Shown one piece after another: positions 58,796 through 64,000 of a stretch of 64,000 bases of DNA. Numbering within the stretch: the stretch's first letter is position 1; every line of letters begins with the position of its first letter. The stretch lies in the NCBI GenBank assembly GCA_005888735.1, contig VBBN01000027.1, positions 1 through 64,000 on the forward strand, read 5' to 3'. The position numbers were made by a program, and so were the translations under genes. Origin of the DNA: Candidatus Bathyarchaeota archaeon (GTDB lineage Archaea; Thermoproteota; Bathyarchaeia; 40CM-2-53-6). The notes beneath the pieces are model-generated. The model saw only the letters and a list, made by a program, of their open reading frames with translations, was not told where the DNA came from and did no database searches.

Positions 58796-58831
58796 CTTAG
58801 TAGTGCAACCTTACTGGACGGGCCAAGTACT

Positions 58832-59833
58832 ATGGTTAGTGCGACCCTTACGAAATCCGCCGCGGCTGTGAGTAGGTCTCGGAGAGACTTCTCGGGTCTA
58901 GCTCACAGAGAGCCTGTTTTCGGATTGAGCATTACTCCTGACAATGTGGAGAAAGCCTTCACCCTGGCGAAGGAGGCGGATGAGCTCGGGTTGGACATGA
59001 TCGGCGTTCAAGATCATCCCTACAATGGGAGTTTCCTCGACACCTGGACTCTCATCGGCGCTCTTGCCGGGTCGACAAGGAAGATTCGTTTCTTTACTGA
59101 CGTGAGTGACCTTCCAATGAGGCCGCCGGCTATGCTCGCAAAAGCGTCAGCCTCTCTTGACATCATAACAAGGGGACTTATTGAACTGGGCCTGGGAGCA
59201 GGCGCGTTCTGGGACGCGATTCACTCGTACGGTGGGCCCAGGAGACGGCCTGGGGAGGCTGTTGCTGCTCTTGAGGAGGCAATGCAGGTGATTCGTCTCA
59301 TCTGGAATTATGGAGGTCCTCGAAGGCGCGTCAGTTTCCCGGGAAAATACTACCAGCTGGAAAATGCGCAGGCGGGTCCAAGCCCTCACCACAACATCGG
59401 CATCTGGCTCGGGGCAAAGCGGCCGGGGATGATGGAGCTCATCGGACGGTCAGGTGATGGATGGGTAATTCCACTGAGCTCGTACATGTCCGCTAGCGAG
59501 ATGAGGGCCGCGCAGGAGCTAATCAACGCTGCGGCACAGAAAAGCGGCCGATCGCAGGACTCGATTGCCCGGATTTCTAACATAATCGGTGTAATCGACG
59601 AGGAGAGCGGGTTGAATAGATCCAGTGGTGAGAAGACTACGTTCGTGGGCTCGTCCTCTCAGTGGGTAGACTGGATTGTATCTTCCTACAGGGATCTTGG
59701 TGTGGATACGTTCGTCTTCTGGCCGGCTGCCCAGGGACAGGAGGAAAGCCAGCTCCGTCTTTTTGCCGAGCGAGTCGTCCCTAAGGTCCGCGCCTCTATC
59801 AGGGAGAAACCAACGAAGTCCAAGGTGACTTAG
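58832..59833 (+). CDS. Luciferase-like (LLM) F420-dependent oxidoreductase
   Basis: A 333-residue LLM-family enzyme. Key segments are VFGLSITPDNVEKAFTLAKE, LDMIGVQDHPYNGSFLDTW, ELGLGAGAFWDAI, IGIWLGAKRPGMMELIGR and GDGWVIPLSSYM. The barrel binds F420 or FMN; an F420-linked role is inferred from the archaeal host. I start at the ATG encoding MVSATLTKS, because the longer frame would run through the TATA box and the divergent gene. A paralogue sits at 34 kb. Confidence 0.9.
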   Translation: MVSATLTKSAAAVSRSRRDFSGLAHREPVFGLSITPDNVEKAFTLAKEADELGLDMIGVQDHPYNGSFLDTWTLIGALAGSTRKIRFFTDVSDLPMRPPAMLAKASASLDIITRGLIELGLGAGAFWDAIHSYGGPRRRPGEAVAALEEAMQVIRLIWNYGGPRRRVSFPGKYYQLENAQAGPSPHHNIGIWLGAKRPGMMELIGRSGDGWVIPLSSYMSASEMRAAQELINAAAQKSGRSQDSIARISNIIGVIDEESGLNRSSGEKTTFVGSSSQWVDWIVSSYRDLGVDTFVFWPAAQGQEESQLRLFAERVVPKVRASIREKPTKSKVT

Positions 59834-59878
59834 ACATGAGAGGGCTTCGGGGAGGAAGGTACTGTTATAATCGAACTA

Positions 59879-60433
59879 TCAACCTGGGGTTATGCGACCG
59901 ACCCGCATTTCCTCGGTGACAATCCATGTCTTCCCCATGTCCCGAGATTCAACTGCTCGCCAGCGGAAGGATAGAGGGGTAATCTCGGAGAAGATCCAGT
60001 GCTCAGGATACCCTTCCCTCGTCTTGCCCCTCAGCACAATCTCGTCGCTCTCTTTCCGTGCCACGAAAGTTTGCAGAACGCCTTGTTTGGGTGAGATCCA
60101 GATATTGTGCCAAGCGTCTATCTTGGGGTCGTAGTACCTGACAGTCGTCCCGGATGGAATCGCCTTTCCCGTTCGCTCATCTTTGCTCATCCAGACATCC
60201 TGTACGGCTCTCCCGTTGAGAATCCAGCCGAAGTGGATCTCGCCTTTGGTTTTGATTTCGGTTCCATCGGGTTGAGCATAGCGAGCATCCATTTCCCAAT
60301 CTCCCACGAACTGACCGAAGAGCATCAGCTTCTCTTTGAGTTCCGGGAATGGACCTTCAGCTCCCAATCCCTTGATTGTCCAAACCTGACCTGGCTGGAG
60401 CGAACCAACGACCTCCTTCATCATGAAGCCCAT
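59879..60433 (-). CDS. Lipocalin-like DUF1579-type protein
   Basis: A 184-residue soluble protein rich in beta strands with few helices. The segments FVGDWEMDARYAQPDG, GEIHFGWILNGRAVQDVWM, TVRYYDPKIDAWHNIWISPKQG and EHWIFSEITPLSFRWRAVESRD follow the DUF1579/lipocalin-like pattern, a barrel that probably binds a small hydrophobic ligand. Function unknown. The start may be the first, fourth or fifth codon (MGFMM). It converges on the LLM gene. Confidence 0.75.
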   Translation of the reverse strand: MGFMMKEVVGSLQPGQVWTIKGLGAEGPFPELKEKLMLFGQFVGDWEMDARYAQPDGTEIKTKGEIHFGWILNGRAVQDVWMSKDERTGKAIPSGTTVRYYDPKIDAWHNIWISPKQGVLQTFVARKESDEIVLRGKTREGYPEHWIFSEITPLSFRWRAVESRDMGKTWIVTEEMRVGRITPG

Positions 60434-60604
60434 CTCGCTTTCGACTGGTTGAGTAACGCGTGGCCTGTCCTCATTCTAATTCGCCTACGAATTGGAGTGC
60501 GCGCTTTTCAGATAAGCGGTTCGCTGTCAAACACCGGCACTTTCGGGACAGAGAATTGTAATCGTCTGACCTTTCTGCCCTACCGGTCTGAAGCCAGTTG
60601 GTTT

Positions 60605-60638
60605 TTGACGGCACGCTGATAATACCGTCAATTGACGG
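60605..60638 (+). promoter_or_regulatory. Palindromic operator upstream of the HTH-10 regulator
   Basis: TTGACGG (60605-60611) is followed after 13 bases by the perfect palindrome CCGTCAATTGACGG (60625-60638). The three half-sites are identical or complementary. The palindrome ends 8 bp before the TATA box of the regulator gene, the usual place for an archaeal activator or BRE-site regulator. Self-control by the HTH-10 protein is likely but inferred. Confidence 0.55.
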
Positions 60639-60646
60639 GTATCGAG

Positions 60647-60652
60647 ATATAT
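60647..60652 (+). promoter_or_regulatory. TATA box of the HTH-10 regulator
   Basis: ATATAT centred 27 bp before the ATG at 60677, as for a leaderless message. It decides against the TTG at 60632, which is part of the operator palindrome. Confidence 0.6.
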
Positions 60653-60676
60653 CCTCCCGGCTCCGTGTTCTGGACA

Positions 60677-61375
60677 ATGACCCACTACGAGGTAGCCTTC
60701 AAGCTCCAGCACGAATGTCCCTACAACGCCTTCTCTACAAAATATCCCAGCGTCATAATCTCCCACTGGTGTAACTGGAGCAGAGACGTGCTTGAGATTG
60801 CCCACAAGGACTTGGAAAATCAGACAGTAATCAAGAGTATCCGGGATTTGGTCAGTCAGCTCGGGACTAAGGTCATCCGAAAATCTCAGGCGATGTCAAA
60901 CTTGCAAGTAGTGTTGCAGCACTGCGCTTGTGACAAGCTGCCGCCACCTACCCTTCCAGTGATTGAGCGGCGCAACTGTCTCGAAATCCAGCCCGCAGTC
61001 TACACGGGAGGTTGGGAATGGTACCGCGTCGTGGCCTTTTCCGAAAGGGACCTAAGGAGCCTCTTCAAAGATCTGGACAAAGATTGCATTGTAGAAATCA
61101 TGTCTAAGAGAGCAGTCTCCGATGAATCAGTTCGTGAAACCTTTCCTGTTTCGACAGCCACGTTGCTGGGCAAACTGACCGGGAGGCAGCTACAAGCATT
61201 GGTGGTGGCACTTGACAACGGCTATTATAACATCCCGAGGACCGCTACCGCTGGAGAGATTGCTCAAAGGCTTCGCGTTCCGCGCACAAGCTTTGTCGAT
61301 CATCTTCGGAAGGGAGAGAACAAAGTGCTCCAAGGCATCGGGCCATACCTCCGCCTCAAACCAGCGGAGATTTGA
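60677..61375 (+). CDS. HTH-10 (Bat-type) transcription regulator
   Basis: A 232-residue regulator. The C-terminal domain from about residue 165 is a bacterio-opsin-activator-type HTH_10: LTGRQLQALVVALDNGYY, then PRTATAGEIAQRLRVPRTSFVDHLRKGENK. The first 160 residues are an unassigned input domain with several cysteines (ECPYN, SHWCNWS, HCACD), perhaps metal- or redox-sensing. The ATG encoding MTHYEVAFK lies 27 bp after the TATA box, and a palindromic operator precedes it. Such regulators are usual in Nitrososphaeria and haloarchaea. Confidence 0.88.
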   Translation: MTHYEVAFKLQHECPYNAFSTKYPSVIISHWCNWSRDVLEIAHKDLENQTVIKSIRDLVSQLGTKVIRKSQAMSNLQVVLQHCACDKLPPPTLPVIERRNCLEIQPAVYTGGWEWYRVVAFSERDLRSLFKDLDKDCIVEIMSKRAVSDESVRETFPVSTATLLGKLTGRQLQALVVALDNGYYNIPRTATAGEIAQRLRVPRTSFVDHLRKGENKVLQGIGPYLRLKPAEI

Positions 61376-61485
61376 CCTGTCTCGAAGGCTGGATGTTGGA
61401 CAGAAACCGTCACTTGACAGCTAACAGATTATGTCGCAGGATCGCATGTAAGAGATGAGTGAGGACTGCAAGGGAGGTGGAGTGT

Positions 61486-61572
61486 ATGGGGCAGTACAAA
61501 TGCGAGGTTTGTGGTGACTTTTCCAGTCAGCCAGGACAGTGTTGCGGACAGGAAATGAAGAAGGTAGCCTAG
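61486..61572 (+). CDS. 28-residue zinc-binding micro-protein
   Basis: A tiny frame reading MGQYKCEVCGDFSSQPG then QCCGQEMKKVA. Two cysteine pairs (CEVC and CC, 12 residues apart) make a rubredoxin/desulforedoxin-like knuckle that probably binds zinc or iron. A full ribosome-binding site GGAGGTG lies 6 bp before the ATG, unlike the leaderless genes around it, which shows it is translated. It lies in the 362-base gap after the HTH-10 gene; the rest of that gap holds the next promoter only. Confidence 0.7.
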   Translation: MGQYKCEVCGDFSSQPGQCCGQEMKKVA

Positions 61573-61707
61573 AATCACAGCTCTTGGGTTAAGAGGATTG
61601 ACCGGCCACTTTTCTCACCTCTTGGCCCCAAGGCTGGATTTCAAGCCCCTCTTTTTCAGACGATGAACATACCGGTTGCAATTCGGCTAGTTCAAGTCCA
61701 CGCAAGA

Positions 61708-61713
61708 TTATAC
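61708..61713 (+). promoter_or_regulatory. TATA box of the nucleotidyltransferase gene
   Basis: TTATAC centred 27 bp before the ATG at 61738, typical leaderless spacing. Confidence 0.5.
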
Positions 61714-61737
61714 GAAACATGAGACGTGTGATTTTTC

Positions 61738-62481
61738 ATGTTCACAGTTGAGGAGCGCGATCGGGTCCGCAACCGCCTCGTGGAAATGAGCCGTAAGGAC
61801 CCTCGACTAGTCGCAGGCGCACTAATCGGGTCTACTGCGGCAGGTGGTGGAGACCGGTGGTCGGACTTGGACCTCACTTTTGGGCTGGTCGACGGTGCGA
61901 CTGTGGAGAATGTGCTTGCCGATTGGACGACTCATCTTGTGAGCGAGTTCGGGGCTGTTCACCTGTTCGATCTTCCGTATCTGTCAACAGTGTACAGGGT
62001 CTTCCTCTTGCCGGGCAATATGCAGGTGGATTTGTCGTTCACTCCGGGGAACAAGTTTCTCGCTCGGGGTCTCAAGTACGACTTGCTCTTCGGGAACGCT
62101 CTTGAAAGGGACCAGGCCAAACCCCTCTCCCCTGGACATGCCTTCGGGCTTGCTGTGGTCTATTTGCTCCACGCGTGCGCCTGCGTTGCCCGGGGGAGGA
62201 TGTGGGAGGCTGAGTACTCTATCAGTGCAGCCCGTGACCAGGCGCTCTTGCTCGCGTGCCATCATCGGGGTCTAAAGACAACCTACGGTAGGGGTTTCGA
62301 TGATTTGCCCCCAGAAGTCCTAGAGCCCTTCAATAGAGCTCTTGTAGGTTCACTCGAAAAAGCTCAGTTATTACGTGTACTTGGCAGAAGCGTTGACGTG
62401 CTTCTGTGCAATTCACAAGATGTTTCGGTGCTTGCTTCGAATCTCGAACCGCAGCTTCGCGAGCTCGAGTCGTCCCAATAA
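61738..62481 (+). CDS. Nucleotidyltransferase-fold protein (aminoglycoside adenylyltransferase-like)
   Basis: A 247-residue protein with the polymerase-beta-type nucleotidyltransferase start: GALIGSTAAGGGDRWSDLDL (residues 27-46; the GS and the paired aspartates of SDLDL bind metal and NTP), and a third carboxylate in NMQVDLSF. The C-terminal half is helical (about 125-247) and similar to the HI0074/substrate-binding region of minor aminoglycoside-type enzymes. The target is unknown; most archaeal members have no tested activity, and no resistance role is implied. Confidence 0.85.
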   Translation: MFTVEERDRVRNRLVEMSRKDPRLVAGALIGSTAAGGGDRWSDLDLTFGLVDGATVENVLADWTTHLVSEFGAVHLFDLPYLSTVYRVFLLPGNMQVDLSFTPGNKFLARGLKYDLLFGNALERDQAKPLSPGHAFGLAVVYLLHACACVARGRMWEAEYSISAARDQALLLACHHRGLKTTYGRGFDDLPPEVLEPFNRALVGSLEKAQLLRVLGRSVDVLLCNSQDVSVLASNLEPQLRELESSQ

Positions 62482-62523
62482 GGCTCGCGAGAAGAACGGA
62501 CTGCTAATAACCTTGGCGTCCGC

Positions 62524-62664
62524 AGACTCGCGACGGCACGCACAAGGGCTGGTTGCAAGGTGAGCCTTGGATCGGACCCTTACTAAACCGAGGGATGTGT
62601 TCAGAAACATGCGAGTCGATATTGGGTCTAGTCCAACGAGTTCAACCTGGAACCTATCTGAACA
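62524..62664 (+). pseudogene. Remnant copy of the PHP gene's 3' end
   Basis: This stretch is clearly similar to 57779-57913, the last 45 codons of the PHP-domain gene. AGACTCGCGAC, GGTTGCAAGGTGAG, CGAGGGATGTGTTCAG, AAACATGCGAGTCG and ACGAGTTCAA match with scattered changes. It keeps AGCKVSLGSD in frame and then hits a stop, and has several indels. It is a partial duplication left in the gap between the nucleotidyltransferase and the decayed membrane gene. Confidence 0.8.
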
Positions 62665-62742
62665 ATCGCATTCGGAGTTCGAAGAGGTTTGGTCGCTTGA
62701 AGGGTTGGTCGGCTCAGAGCCCATAATTAGTTCATCCCCTCG

Positions 62743-63794
62743 TTGAGGTTGAGTTTCGTCCTAAGAATGGGTATTCCCGAGAAATCTACGCTAATAGAAA
62801 GATTCGTACAGCTGATACCGCTAAGGTATCCGCTAGCTGCCCTTGCCTGGGCGATCATTCTGGGAACACCCGGCTACCGTCTCTTTGAATACATTGACCA
62901 TAGCTCAACCGGGTTCTCGCTTGAGCCTGCACGTCTTTTCAACGACTTCCTCTACTGCCTCGTCCCGTTCTAGGCGCTTTACGTTGTGCGATATCTCCGG
63001 CTCAGAATTGTAAAAGTGGAACCGCAAATCACTCCTATCATGCTGGGCGGGGAAACCGCGTATCATTCAGCGTTCGGACGCGTCAGCAATACTCTTGCCA
63101 CCTGTCACTCTTGTCGTAATCCTTTCAGCAGTAGCCCTTCTGCAGCAATTCCCGACATACACCTTTCAATCCTTGTGGTCGAAAATTTCATCGCCTTGTT
63201 CATCAATACCTTGGCCATAGCCACACTTCTCTGGGCATACACGGTTTCTAGCTGGGGTCTCCACAGACTTGGAGAATCTCAGATCAAGCTGAAATTCTTC
63301 CTTGAAGATCGCATGATGGGAGCAAAACCGATCGGGAATTGTTGCGCCATCATTGACCGTCGCATATCTTGGAGGAGTACTGCTCGTCTTCTTGCTCTTT
63401 CCATCGTTCTTCCTCACCAACCCTTCCTTCCAAGGCCTGATGGCTTTCTTCCTGGTTATCGGGATTATCATGTTCTTCCTTCCACTGAACAGCTTACACA
63501 AGAAGATGCAGGCAGAAAAATCCGACAATCAAAGAGCACTTGGCCACCAATTCTTAAGGATGAAACAGGCGAGCCAAGCTCATTCCGGTGATGGTCCCGT
63601 GTCTGTTGACAAGGTTGAGAATCCGATTGTGGAACTGTTACGACTGAAAGACTTTGAAATCACAGACAGGAAGCTTGCCAGTATCACCTACATGGCCCTT
63701 TGACGTTCAGCTCCTGGCCAAACTGATAACAATCGTCCTACCTATCACGGCAGTCCTTCCCTCCAGAATCATCGTCAACTTTCTCGAGATCTAA
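62743..63794 (+). pseudogene. Decayed multi-helix membrane protein gene
   Basis: Pieces in different frames fit together as one membrane protein of about 340 residues: LIPLRYPLAALAWAI, then an in-frame TAG at 62971-62973, TLVVILSAVALLQQFP (in another frame), INTLAIATLLWAYTVSSWGL, VAYLGGVLLVFLLFPSFF and LITIVLPITAVLPSR with a stop at 63792-63794. One nonsense codon and at least three frame changes are needed, so it is not a single sequencing error. A charged stretch (ENPIVELLRLKDFEITDRKL) precedes the last helix. Family not recognised. Confidence 0.65.
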
Positions 63795-64000
63795 CAGGTC
63801 CGTCCACCGCCCTTCCCCACGTCGCCTTTCAACGCATCTAAGTTGTAATTGGAATCCCCGAATCCGAGGAAAGGACGCTTCCGCGCGCGGGCACCCGCTG
63901 GGAGGCAGCATCTGAGAATTTCTAGGCACTATGCCTTCCCTGCCATTTAGATGCTCGTGTCAAGAAAGGGCTTAAGACCCTCGTAAAGTGAAGCGTATTT
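63795..64000. other. Right edge of the window, no gene seen
   Basis: The last 206 bases have no open frame I trust. A CTTAAGA box at about 63971-63977 may be the promoter of a gene that begins beyond the window. Confidence 0.4.

Overview
The window is chromosomal DNA from an archaeon. Archaeal core genes include ribosomal protein L10e, Dph2 with its three iron-sulfur cysteines, a METTL5-type rRNA methyltransferase, PAC2-type proteasome chaperone, UPF0146, archaeal CoaBC, two F420-type luciferase-like enzymes, an HTH-10 (Bat-type) regulator and a DUF5781-like metalloprotease. Many genes carry a TATA-like box 26-30 bp in front of an ATG or TTG, the mark of leaderless archaeal transcripts. A decayed gene resembling the NitrOD5 output domain points towards Nitrososphaeria (Thermoproteota), probably a heterotrophic lineage because no ammonia-oxidation gene is seen; this placement is inference. 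I found no rRNA, tRNA or CRISPR array.

Layout. 1-263: a stretch of nested hairpins. 0.2-10 kb: M20 peptidase, CDF metal exporter, a three-gene cluster that looks like a split transcobalamin plus an ECF S-component, then hyuB and hyuA pointing at each other around a membrane gene and a 200-bp intergenic repeat. 10-16.6 kb: an Mre11/Rad50-like pair whose Rad50 has two membrane helices in place of a zinc hook, two methyltransferases and dph2. 16.6-22.5 kb: a frame-broken MMPL/RND exporter, a Kef-type antiporter and a nitrilase-family gene without a normal start codon. 22.5-26.6 kb: an M50-like membrane protein, L10e, PEP synthase and UPF0146, all on one strand. 26.7-36 kb: an accessory stretch with spaced repeats, a wHTH/membrane pair, an MFS exporter, a decayed gene, a beta-lactamase-fold hydrolase and an F420-type enzyme. 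36-43.6 kb: housekeeping genes (RHH regulator, PAC2, N4-cytosine methylase, HAD, nitrilase, CoaBC, PurC, PurM). 43.6-54.4 kb: a TPR pseudogene, a MacB-like exporter, an RNase H-fold nuclease, UPF0182 and an SDR. 54.4-64 kb: small accessory enzymes, the second repeat copy, an HTH-10 regulator with a palindromic operator, a 28-residue zinc peptide and a decayed membrane gene.

How genes fit together. The S-component, the toroid/PKD surface protein and the DUF4430 protein overlap or nearly touch and probably form one uptake system; a corrinoid is the best guess for the substrate. Mre11, Rad50 and a methyltransferase form one operon. L10e and PEP synthase lie 6 bp apart, linking translation and gluconeogenesis. 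PurC and PurM are adjacent behind a leader that can fold in two exclusive ways.

Three otherwise intact genes are broken by what look like one-base indels, two of them in G/C runs, so some breaks may be sequence errors. Four other loci carry enough damage to be real pseudogenes or remnants.
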